Shown: positions 7,590 to 13,866, numbered from the stretch's first letter. The stretch is 14,296 bases of DNA from Promethearchaeota archaeon (GCA_030606095.1 JAUWHC010000025.1:1-14296), one strand, 5' to 3'. Notes: generated by a model from the letters alone, not told the origin. Made by a program: numbers and translations.

Positions 7590-7597
7590 AAAAAAAG

Positions 7598-8329
7598 TTG
7601 AGTTCTGATATAGATTCAAGTTACTATGTTGATAATAAACCAAAATTAATGAAGCAATTTGGAAAGGCAATAATTTTAACAGAAAGTGTTTTAAAGCAAT
7701 ATTATGGAGAAGAAAAAACTGAAAATCTAATTTCTGATATTAAAACAGAGTTTGATAACCTTTTACCTGAAATTCCTTATATTGGAGGTAAAAAAAACGG
7801 ATTAACATTTAATTTGGTGGGTAGTGCCTATGGTTTAGCAACTATAAAGGTTTTGGAAAGAAAAGGACAATCGGAACGAGATATAGGAAAAATTTTGTAT
7901 GAAATGAACGAATCATTTTATAAATCAAAATCACCTTTTTTAAAGTGGTTATATCCTAGAATAATATTTTCAAAGTTTATTTTTAAAAGGGGTAAAAAGA
8001 AGACAGAGAAGTCTCAGTTAAAAAAATATCCAGAGGATTGGGTATTTGAAATGGTGAAGGGTGATGGTGTTAATTTTGATGTTGGTATTAACTATACTGA
8101 ATGCGGCATATGTAAATTTTATGAAAAGATGGGCGCAAAAAAGGATGTACCATATTTATGTTTAACTGATTATGCGATGGCTAGGGTGTTTGGGATTGGT
8201 CTAATAAGAACTCAAACCTTAGGAAATGGAGCTCCTGTTTGTGATTTTCGATTCAAGAAAAATTATAAGACCCCTTCAGGGTGGCCTCCTGATAGTTTGG
8301 AAGAATTTAGAATGAAAAAAGTAGATTAA
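7598..8329 (+). CDS. L-2-amino-thiazoline-4-carboxylic acid hydrolase family protein
   Basis: This is a 243-residue cytosolic protein. The C-terminal half carries the signature of the ATC hydrolase family (PF14196): NYTECGICKFYEKMG at 165-179 (C169, C172), YLCLTDYAMARVFG at 186-199 (C188, D191), and RTQTLGNGAPVCDFRFK at 204-220 (C215, D216). In bacteria the namesake enzyme opens the ring of L-2-amino-delta2-thiazoline-4-carboxylate to N-carbamoyl-L-cysteine. Most members are uncharacterised and the family is wider than that reaction. The N-terminal half is helical with a basic stretch at 127-143. It is the first gene of an operon, 11 bases ahead of an ICMT-like gene, which suggests a function tied to the membrane methyltransferases. 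The TTG start is supported by GGAGG. Family assignment is fairly sure; the reaction is unproven. Confidence 0.82.
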   Translation: MSSDIDSSYYVDNKPKLMKQFGKAIILTESVLKQYYGEEKTENLISDIKTEFDNLLPEIPYIGGKKNGLTFNLVGSAYGLATIKVLERKGQSERDIGKILYEMNESFYKSKSPFLKWLYPRIIFSKFIFKRGKKKTEKSQLKKYPEDWVFEMVKGDGVNFDVGINYTECGICKFYEKMGAKKDVPYLCLTDYAMARVFGIGLIRTQTLGNGAPVCDFRFKKNYKTPSGWPPDSLEEFRMKKVD

Positions 8330-8340
8330 TAATAAAAGAG

Positions 8341-8910
8341 GTGGAATTGTTGGAACTTTTTCCTGCATTTGAAATTGGATGGTTAAACGGTTGGATTTTT
8401 ATGGTTATATTTTTCTTAATACTTGGTATAGTCATTAAGACATGCCCAAAAGAAGTGATAACTAGACTCTACGATAATAAAGGATGGACAAAAACACAAT
8501 ACATATTTACAAAATTGGCAAAATTATGTGCTTTAATTCATTTAATTCTTGTAATTTTTACACCATTAAACATAGAATCGATTGAATTTATGATTGGAAT
8601 TATTATTTTTTTAATAGGAACAATCGGATTCGTTATTGCTGTTACAAATTTTAAAAAAGCACCTTTAGATAAGCCAATTACTTCTGGATTATATAAAATC
8701 TCACGAAATCCTCAGATAATGACATTATTTCTCGTTAGTTTTGGAACTTCTTTAATGATAGGTTCTTGGATAGCAATAATAATTATAATAGTTTCCGCAA
8801 TTTTCCTTCATTTTAGGATTTTAGGTGAAGAGAAGAGACTTACTCAGCAATATGGTGATTCTTTTTTAGAATATAAGAAAAAGGTACCACGATATTTTAT
8901 ATTTTTTTAA
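8341..8910 (+). CDS. ICMT/PEMT-like membrane methyltransferase (copy 2)
   Basis: This is a 189-residue membrane protein with about five hydrophobic segments and the family's C-terminal SAM site: SGLYKISRNPQIMT at 115-128 (R122-N123-P124), GSW at 141-143, GEEKRLTQQYGDSFLEYKKKVPRY at 162-185 with E163-E164. The GTG at 8341 lies inside a GAGGTG that looks like a ribosome binding site (8338-8343). The TTG at 8350, six bases after that site, is therefore a credible alternative start and aligns better with the neighbouring copy. It is 11 bases after the ATC hydrolase-like gene and 12 bases before its tandem duplicate. Both copies end in P-R-Y-F-x-F-F. It probably methylates a prenylated or lipid substrate at the membrane; the substrate is unknown. 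Confidence 0.85.
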   Translation: MELLELFPAFEIGWLNGWIFMVIFFLILGIVIKTCPKEVITRLYDNKGWTKTQYIFTKLAKLCALIHLILVIFTPLNIESIEFMIGIIIFLIGTIGFVIAVTNFKKAPLDKPITSGLYKISRNPQIMTLFLVSFGTSLMIGSWIAIIIIIVSAIFLHFRILGEEKRLTQQYGDSFLEYKKKVPRYFIFF

Positions 8911-8922
8911 AAACATACAGAA

Positions 8923-9498
8923 ATGGTGATAAAAATAGAGTTTATTCCAAAGTTAGAATTAGGATGGTTTAATGGATGGATATTTCTAATGGTTCATGTT
9001 TTAATACAAGCAATTTTTATACAAACGTGTTCAAAAGAAGTAAAAGTAAGATTATTTGATAGAGGAATGGGATGGACTAAAACACAGAAGACTTTTACTC
9101 TAATTGGTAAGGTTTTTGGTCTTATAAATATTATTCTGATAATTTCTTCGCCGCTAAAATTTGGATCTATTGAGTTCATTATTGGATTGATAATTTTCTT
9201 AATAGGATTAACTGGATTAGTCATATCAATATTAAATTTTAAAAATGCGCCATTTGATAAACCTATTACTAAGGGTTTGTATAAAGTATCGCGTAATCCT
9301 CAAATAGTAACGGTTTACATAATTATTCTTGGTTATACACTTCTAATTGGCTCGTGGTTATCGATGATCATTCTTTTATTTTCTTTCATGGGTCAGCATT
9401 TCAGTTTATTAGGTGAAGAAAGAAGACTTACTGAACAGTATGGAGATTCATATTTAGAGTACAAGAAAAAGGTGCCAAGATATTTTTTGTTTTTTTAA
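8923..9498 (+). CDS. ICMT/PEMT-like membrane methyltransferase (copy 3, tandem duplicate of copy 2)
   Basis: This is a 191-residue membrane protein, clearly paralogous to the preceding gene along its whole length; by eye around half or more of positions are identical. Shared landmarks are LGWFNGWIF at 13-21, GWTKTQ at 50-55, FDKPITKGLYKVSRNPQIVT at 111-130 (R124-N125-P126), GEERRLTEQYGDSYLEYKKKVPRY at 164-187 and the terminal FLFF. The catalytic-region residues are intact in both, so neither copy looks degraded; differences are concentrated in the membrane helices. The ATG start lies 12 bases after the previous stop, consistent with translational coupling in one operon. The best reading is a recent tandem duplication within the operon with possible change in substrate specificity. 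Confidence 0.87.
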   Translation: MVIKIEFIPKLELGWFNGWIFLMVHVLIQAIFIQTCSKEVKVRLFDRGMGWTKTQKTFTLIGKVFGLINIILIISSPLKFGSIEFIIGLIIFLIGLTGLVISILNFKNAPFDKPITKGLYKVSRNPQIVTVYIIILGYTLLIGSWLSMIILLFSFMGQHFSLLGEERRLTEQYGDSYLEYKKKVPRYFLFF

Positions 9499-9543
9499 AA
9501 GTAAGATGTAATAAATAATATGATATAAAACCAGAGAATTTCG

Positions 9544-10167
9544 ATGATTGAAAATAATATCGTTAATGCTTTTCTAATAATAGTTATAATTTTATTTTTA
9601 CTTGGATTGGTAGTTCCATTGATTTTAATCAAGAAGAGAGGGAAAGACCCTCACGGTATGCATGATGGATTTTCGATATTAAGTAAGTTAACTTTTTTAA
9701 GTATCTCTCTTTGGATAATTTACATTCTTCTAAGAATTTTATTCAATGAAGTGTGGGGAAATTTCTGGACATTTGATTTATTAAGCTTTGATTTTATAAT
9801 TATTACAGGATTCGTTATAATTACTTTAGGATTTGTGTTTGAAATATTAGGTATGATTACTCTTGGAATTAACTTCAGGATTGAATTACCGAAAGAAGAG
9901 ACAGAACTTGTTACTTCTGGAATATATAGAATAATGCGAAATCCTATCGTATTTGGAATATTTTTATTAGTAATTGGGAGTTTTTTGATGATTCCAGATA
10001 TCTTTACATTGATAGCTTTAATTTTTAATATCGTAACATTTAATTCTAAAGCTAAAGACGAGGAAAGGTTTTTAATTAACAGATTCGGTAAATTATATGA
10101 AGATTATATCGGTCAAGTAGGAAGATATTTTCCTATTCGCCTTAAAACTAGTAATAGAAAAGAATAA
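9544..10167 (+). CDS. ICMT/PEMT-like membrane methyltransferase (copy 4, divergent)
   Basis: This is a 207-residue protein with a hydrophobic N-terminal segment (8-29), a basic loop (30-42), further membrane helices at about 47-68, 83-107 and 136-165, and the family's SAM region SGIYRIMRNPIVFG at 125-138 (R132-N133-P134), KDEERFLINRFG at 171-182 (E173-E174) and YEDYIGQVGRYFP at 185-197. It resembles bacterial ICMT-family proteins more than copies 2 and 3 do in the GINFRIELPKEETELVTSG stretch before the RNP core. It sits 45 bases after copy 3 in the same direction and is probably in the same operon. The substrate is not known. The C-terminus is short and basic. Confidence 0.85.
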   Translation: MIENNIVNAFLIIVIILFLLGLVVPLILIKKRGKDPHGMHDGFSILSKLTFLSISLWIIYILLRILFNEVWGNFWTFDLLSFDFIIITGFVIITLGFVFEILGMITLGINFRIELPKEETELVTSGIYRIMRNPIVFGIFLLVIGSFLMIPDIFTLIALIFNIVTFNSKAKDEERFLINRFGKLYEDYIGQVGRYFPIRLKTSNRKE

Positions 10168-10228
10168 ATTAATATTTACTTTAAGATGGGCTTATTATGT
10201 TTTTTGGAAGTGAGTTAGGATAATAAGA

Positions 10229-10741
10229 ATGGTATCAATAATACATAGTGATAGTGGAATTACGCTATTTTCTAGAGTTTTTGAAGATTTCTGTGAAAAT
10301 ATTGATAATGGATTAAATTCCGAATTAATAGGTGCTTTTTTTACTGCTTTAAGAAGCTTCTCACAGCAGTTTGGGCAAAATGAAATAAAGCAAATAGAAA
10401 TGAGTACGATAAAATTTCTCATTCATGAAAGGGATAAGGTTATGATTTTTTTTCTTCTGGACGATAATGACCAAATCGAAGAATATAAAAAGACCCTTTT
10501 GATATGTTTAAACACATTTCTTGATTTATTTTCTAAAGAAATCCGTGAATACTATTATGAAACACACATATTTCAAAGATTCAACCCAATTCTACAGGAG
10601 ATTTTAAAAATACCTCCGGAAGAAATAGAACCATCTTGCTTGAACTGTCTTATGGGACAGAGAAAGAATTGCTTATTTAATCAAGTTCAGAAAAAAATTA
10701 AAGAGTTTAAAAAAGAAAAAGAAAAAATCAAAATTATCTAG
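10229..10741 (+). CDS. Small protein, possibly longin/roadblock-like, with a Cys-rich C-terminal motif
   Basis: This is a 170-residue soluble protein that I cannot assign firmly. The pattern at 3-105 (SIIHSDSGITLFSRVF, then ELIGAFFTALRSFSQQFG, a strand IKFLIHERDKVMIFFLLDD, then a long helix) resembles the longin-like/roadblock-like regulatory folds common in Asgard genomes. There a D-S-G-x-x-L-x-x-R strand is followed by an L-x-G-F-x-x-A-x-x-x-F helix. In those systems such domains partner small GTPases. The C-terminal part adds C137-x2-C140-x7-C148, perhaps metal-binding, and a very basic Lys-rich tail (154-168). It is the last gene of the operon, 61 bases after copy 4, and its stop overlaps the end of the converging methyltransferase gene. 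Fold assignment is inference from pattern only. Confidence 0.6.
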   Translation: MVSIIHSDSGITLFSRVFEDFCENIDNGLNSELIGAFFTALRSFSQQFGQNEIKQIEMSTIKFLIHERDKVMIFFLLDDNDQIEEYKKTLLICLNTFLDLFSKEIREYYYETHIFQRFNPILQEILKIPPEEIEPSCLNCLMGQRKNCLFNQVQKKIKEFKKEKEKIKII

Positions 10742-11219
10742 GAATCCATTTCGTTGTTTTTTTCTTGTATTCCAAATATTTCTCTCCAAATAGCTTTTCA
10801 AGTTGTTTTTCTTCAAAAGTAGCAAGTTTATCGTAAATTACAATAATTACTATCCAAAGCGCTATAGAAATCAGAGAAATCGATAAGAAAATAAACGCAA
10901 GATAAATCAAGAGAACACCGAAATACATCGGGTTTCTTACATGTCCAAGAATTCCATCAGTTATAAGCTCGTCATTATTTTCGGGTCGCCGAAATAAAAT
11001 ATTGTGTGAAAGGCGAATGAATGCGAATGATACGACGATTACAACAATAAACAAGATAAGTCTAACTATCCAAGGTACGAAATCATTTAGAACAATTGAA
11101 AATTTGAAAACTAATGTATCTAATATCCAAACTATCGTAAAAATCGTTGGAGAGAGTGCTTGTATTAGATGAGAATGTGGAGCTTCTATTCCCAACCTAC
11201 GTTCATGTTTATGACCCAT
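10734..11219 (-). CDS. ICMT/PEMT-like membrane methyltransferase (copy 5, opposite strand)
   Basis: This is a 161-residue membrane protein with the family core GILGHVRNPMYFGVLL at 89-104 (R95-N96-P97), FEEKQLEKLFGEKYLEYKKKTTKWIP at 135-160 with E136-E137, and about four hydrophobic helices. The N-terminus (1-18) is unusually rich in His and charged residues (GHKHERR, APHSH), unlike the other copies. It converges on the longin-like gene, and the two reading frames overlap by eight bases at their ends. A TATA box about 37 bases upstream gives it its own promoter, so it is controlled separately from the operon. It is the family member with the most typical RNPMYFG motif. Substrate unknown. Confidence 0.87.
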   Translation of the reverse strand: MGHKHERRLGIEAPHSHLIQALSPTIFTIVWILDTLVFKFSIVLNDFVPWIVRLILFIVVIVVSFAFIRLSHNILFRRPENNDELITDGILGHVRNPMYFGVLLIYLAFIFLSISLISIALWIVIIVIYDKLATFEEKQLEKLFGEKYLEYKKKTTKWIPR

Positions 11220-11250
11220 TTTTTATTAACCTAAGTTTTGTAGTTATTAA

Positions 11251-11260
11251 AATTTATAGA
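11251..11260 (-). promoter_or_regulatory. TATA box for methyltransferase copy 5
   Basis: The minus strand reads TCTATAAATT, centred about 37 bases before the ATG at 11219, giving an expected leader of about 10 bases. The remaining intergenic DNA up to 11449 is AT-rich with no other element recognised. Confidence 0.5.
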
Positions 11261-11449
11261 ATAACAAGTAATTTTTGATTGTTAAATCATAATAACAACT
11301 AAAAGTTATTTTATATTAGAAAAATTAGTCACGCCTAATAAAAAACTTCTATAGCCCAATTTTTATGTTTGTTTATTACAAAATTAACTGAATAAAATTG
11401 AAATTTAATTAAGCTAAGAAGAAAATTATAATAAAAAAAGTGAGGTTTT

Positions 11450-11668
11450 ATGGGATTTTTAAGATATTTAATCAATCAAGTTAGAAATCCAAGAGGTTTA
11501 TTTGGGAAAAAGATCGCTGAAAAATGGACAAAATTAGGGAATTTTGAGATCCATTTACCAGAGGAGTATAAAGATTTTTTAACGAGGGCAGGAATTACGG
11601 ATATCCAAATATTTAAACAAAAAGAATAAGGTTGGATCACTTCTATAGCTAAAAAAAATAAAAATTAA
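11450..11668 (+). pseudogene. Class I SAM-dependent methyltransferase remnant with internal deletion and premature stop
   Basis: An ATG at 11450, preceded by a GTGAGG ribosome binding site, opens 59 codons and stops at TAA 11627-11629. The first part (MGFLRYLINQVRNPRGLFGK, then KIAE) is the N-terminus typical of a family of archaeal class I methyltransferases. The next part (HLPEEYKDFLTRAGITDIQI, then FKQKE) is the typical C-terminal end of the same family. The whole Rossmann core with the SAM-binding GxGxG motif is absent. After the TAA the same frame continues GWITSIAKKNKN to a second stop at 11666-11668, matching the usual family ending after K-E-K. The simplest reading is a large in-frame internal deletion followed by a nonsense change. 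It could still encode a 59-residue peptide, but not a working enzyme. Confidence 0.7.
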
Positions 11669-11685
11669 ATGCTGAATTTGACTTA

Positions 11686-12570
11686 TTAAAAAGAGGATTG
11701 CTTAGCTTTTACCATTCTAATATTGTCATTTTGAATTTTTTCTTTTTCCTCTTTAGTTAGCTTTATAGTTCTTTCTTTCCTGAAAATCATAATAAATTGG
11801 TGTGATATACTAGGTATCCACGAATAATTTATCCCGTAAAGATGAAGCTTTTTATTTATGTCATACCATACGATTTCTCCTTTTAAAACAAACCCAATCT
11901 GGCTTAAAATTCGTGCGATATCGCCGTTTAAAAGAAAATATTGCCCGTTATGGTACATATTTCCGATAAATACAGCACAATATCGTCCTGGCTTTAAAAG
12001 ATTAAAACTTCGGGTAAAAACATCTTTGATCAACAACTCCCATTCTTCTTTAGTTCGCTTAATATGTTCGGAACCATTGCTAAACCTAGATAATTTCGAT
12101 TTATCTGAATATATACCTTTTGACTCTTCCCCTACTTTTTTGTACACTCCCTTCGATTTCTCAACGATGTCCATCTTCCAATAAGGGACATCTGTTAAGA
12201 TAAAATCAAATTTTTCGTTTTTTTTTTCGATTAAATTTTGAAGCACTTCACGAGAATCTCCATGAATCACTTTATGAGACTCAACAGCTTCTAAATCGCA
12301 CACATTATAATAAATATCAATCCATTCCTTATTTATTTCAATGCCAATACCCATCCGTTTGCTCAAAGAACAGCCAAATAACGTCCCTCCAACGCCACAA
12401 AAAGGGTCTAACACTACTTCTCCTTCTTTTGTAAACGTTTTAATAATCATTTCACATAATTCTGGAGGTTTTTGTCCACCGTGTTTATTTCTAAGCTTAA
12501 GTTGAAAGCTAGGAGGAAAACCTTTTGGAATCACAGACTTAGTTGAAAATACCCATTCTTTACCTGTCAA
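11686..12570 (-). CDS. DNA amino-methyltransferase (N6-adenine or N4-cytosine), probably N-terminally longer
   Basis: This is a 294-residue protein with the SAM-binding motif I DPFCGVGGT at 55-63, a GIEIN at 76-80 ending motif II, and the catalytic motif IV as TDVPYW at 126-131 (the usual form is D/S-P-P-Y, so the first Pro is Val). A target-recognition-like segment (132-175) and a C-terminal HQFIMIFRK strand (258-266) follow. The family methylates exocyclic amino groups in DNA; no restriction enzyme gene is adjacent, so this looks like an orphan methylase. The start given is a TTG at 12570 without ribosome binding site. The frame stays open to 12660 and encodes family-like sequence (HRIKKIELF, SRGFYDVANQLND directly before LTGKEW), so translation probably begins near 12645, where only an ATT follows an AGGTGA. 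Base and codon use resemble the neighbours. Confidence 0.83.
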   Translation of the reverse strand: MTGKEWVFSTKSVIPKGFPPSFQLKLRNKHGGQKPPELCEMIIKTFTKEGEVVLDPFCGVGGTLFGCSLSKRMGIGIEINKEWIDIYYNVCDLEAVESHKVIHGDSREVLQNLIEKKNEKFDFILTDVPYWKMDIVEKSKGVYKKVGEESKGIYSDKSKLSRFSNGSEHIKRTKEEWELLIKDVFTRSFNLLKPGRYCAVFIGNMYHNGQYFLLNGDIARILSQIGFVLKGEIVWYDINKKLHLYGINYSWIPSISHQFIMIFRKERTIKLTKEEKEKIQNDNIRMVKAKQSSF

Positions 12571-12651
12571 ATCGTTAAGCTGATTTGCTACGTCGTAAAA
12601 ACCGCGCGACTCTCCACTTTCAGAAAATAATTCTATTTTTTTAATCCGATG

Positions 12652-12659
12652 TTCACCTA
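12652..12659 (-). promoter_or_regulatory. Candidate ribosome binding site upstream of an ATT codon
   Basis: The minus strand reads TAGGTGAA, seven or so bases before an ATT at 12643-12645 in frame with the DNA methyltransferase. It suggests that the original or actual start lies here rather than at the TTG at 12570. Confidence 0.4.
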
Positions 12660-12716
12660 ACTAGGTGTTTTTGGGAAATTGAGAATATTAGTAATTCATT
12701 TAGATTTGAAGATAAT

Positions 12717-12730
12717 TCTATATATTAATA
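12717..12730 (-). promoter_or_regulatory. Possible TATA element for the DNA methyltransferase
   Basis: On the minus strand the sequence contains TTAATATATAGA, about 75 to 85 bases before the ATT candidate start. It would give a leader of around 50 bases. Weak call from composition alone. Confidence 0.3.
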
Positions 12731-12820
12731 GATTAATAAGTATTAGTCCGTTAATATGTCTGATCAAGATGAAGCAATAACATATTAAATAAAGATTTTT
12801 AAGCTTTAATTGAATTTATT

Positions 12821-12828
12821 TTTATAAT
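12821..12828 (+). promoter_or_regulatory. TATA box for the gelsolin-like gene
   Basis: TTTATAAT lies about 32 bases before the ATG at 12857, so the transcript would have a leader of fewer than ten bases. No ribosome binding site is seen, consistent with nearly leaderless translation. Confidence 0.45.
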
Positions 12829-12856
12829 CTCACATCTTTGTATCAGTGATTGTTAA

Positions 12857-13666
12857 ATGAAATTATATAAAATTAATGAAATTGGCGATTTAATCGAATT
12901 AAATAAGTTAGAATTTGATGCCCAGAGCGTCTATCTTATTGATGATAATAAGAAAAATTCAGTATTTATCTGGGTAGGGCTTGAAGTTCCTCAATACAAA
13001 AAAGATATAACGGCAGCGTGGGCTAGAAAACTCGATAAAGACCGGGGAGGTAGTTGTAAAATCTTGATAATGAGGCAAGATAGAGAATACGGTTCATTTC
13101 TATCCATGATGGACGAATTAAAAAAGGGTTTAATTCCTGGTGAAACAATCGAACGTAGACCCGAATTAATATTAAAAGAACCTACTGAACCTTCAAAACC
13201 CGCGTTCGATATTGAGGTTCAAGAAGAGAAGGAAGATGAATTTGGAGCGAAAGTATCAGCGGGGTTGGCACAGTTGGAAGAATATAACCAATTAGAAATA
13301 GAAGCACCAGTAGATAAACCAGAAGAACCAGTAATGATACTGGAGTCGCTGGGATTTGAAGAAGAAGTTGAAGAGGAAGTTGAGGAGGAAGTTGAAGCGG
13401 ATATTGATGAAGAAGTTGAGGAGGAAATTGGTCTTGAATCTCAAATTAGAGAAGCGGCATATTATCTTTCTTTGAGAAAATACTCATACAATGATTTATG
13501 TTGGCTTTTAGCAGAAACAATTCAAAAGATAAATCTTGGGATGCCCTCACTTGAGGAGATTAGGAAGAAGGCAGAGGAAGTTTATAATTCATCAAGTACA
13601 TACGATGAATTGTGCTGGTTGAATGCTGAGATGGATCTTTTAATCGAACAACAATTTCTTGAATAA
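12857..13666 (+). CDS. Gelsolin-like domain protein with acidic linker and C-terminal LCWL repeats
   Basis: This is a 269-residue protein. Residues 1-95 form a gelsolin-like domain: KLEFDAQSVYLIDDNKKNSV (17-36) then FIWVG (37-41), and KKDITAAWARKLDKDRGG (48-65) as the long helix. This is the D-x-x-x-V-Y-L-x-D ... I-F-x-W-x-G pattern of gelsolin/villin modules. Asgard gelsolin-like proteins are known to bind Asgard and eukaryotic actin and affect filament dynamics. A linker rich in Glu/Pro (100-195) includes an E-E-E-V repeat at 168-191. The C-terminal part contains two related helices, YNDLCWLLAE (211-220) and YDELCWLNAE (249-258), 38 residues apart, which I do not recognise as a named domain. 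Only one gelsolin module is present, so severing like multi-domain gelsolin is unlikely without oligomers. Domain call is confident; actin role is by analogy. Confidence 0.85.
   Translation: MKLYKINEIGDLIELNKLEFDAQSVYLIDDNKKNSVFIWVGLEVPQYKKDITAAWARKLDKDRGGSCKILIMRQDREYGSFLSMMDELKKGLIPGETIERRPELILKEPTEPSKPAFDIEVQEEKEDEFGAKVSAGLAQLEEYNQLEIEAPVDKPEEPVMILESLGFEEEVEEEVEEEVEADIDEEVEEEIGLESQIREAAYYLSLRKYSYNDLCWLLAETIQKINLGMPSLEEIRKKAEEVYNSSSTYDELCWLNAEMDLLIEQQFLE
13358..13429 (+). repeat. Degenerate 12-base repeat encoding EEEV units
   Basis: About six units of GARGARGARGTT lie in frame in the gelsolin-like gene and encode a strongly acidic stretch interrupted by one A-D-I-D-E-E-V unit. Such direct repeats easily change copy number. 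Confidence 0.75.
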
Positions 13667-13678
13667 GAAAAAAGAGAG

Positions 13679-13686
13679 TTTTTTTA
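13679..13686 (+). terminator. T-tract terminator after the gelsolin-like gene
   Basis: GAGAGTTTTTTT begins a dozen bases past the stop codon, followed by an A-rich stretch. This fits an archaeal U-tract terminator. The remainder of 13690-13830 shows nothing that I recognise. Confidence 0.4.
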
Positions 13687-13835
13687 AAAAATATTAAAAA
13701 TGGCTTGATTTGTTTTATTCCTTTTTAGAGCTATTACTATAACATTTAAATTTATCATTTTTCGCAAAAGAAAACACATTCCTTTATTTAGGGATGTCAT
13801 GAATTTTGCATCACTAAAAATTGAACCTCCCCTTC

Positions 13836-13843
13836 TTTAAATA
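13836..13843 (+). promoter_or_regulatory. TATA box for tnpB
   Basis: TTTAAATA is centred 27 to 28 bases before the ATG at 13867, which places the expected transcription start at or next to the start codon, so the mRNA is probably leaderless. No ribosome binding site is present. Confidence 0.4.
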
Positions 13844-13866
13844 CCAAAAGAATGATAGATTAATTA

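Noticed and set aside
7382..7597. Possible RNA gene or riboswitch in the operon leader
   Set aside because: No stem pattern or conserved box was found on either strand, only AT-rich sequence and a possible TATA element.
8994..9224. Open frame of 76 codons on the minus strand
   Set aside because: It is antisense to methyltransferase copy 3 with no start signal or domain.
10195..10422. Open frame of 75 codons on the minus strand
   Set aside because: It is antisense to the 5' part of the longin-like gene and has no independent support.
11858..12184. Open frame of 108 codons on the plus strand
   Set aside because: It is antisense to the DNA methyltransferase motif IV region and has no family-like pattern or ribosome binding site.
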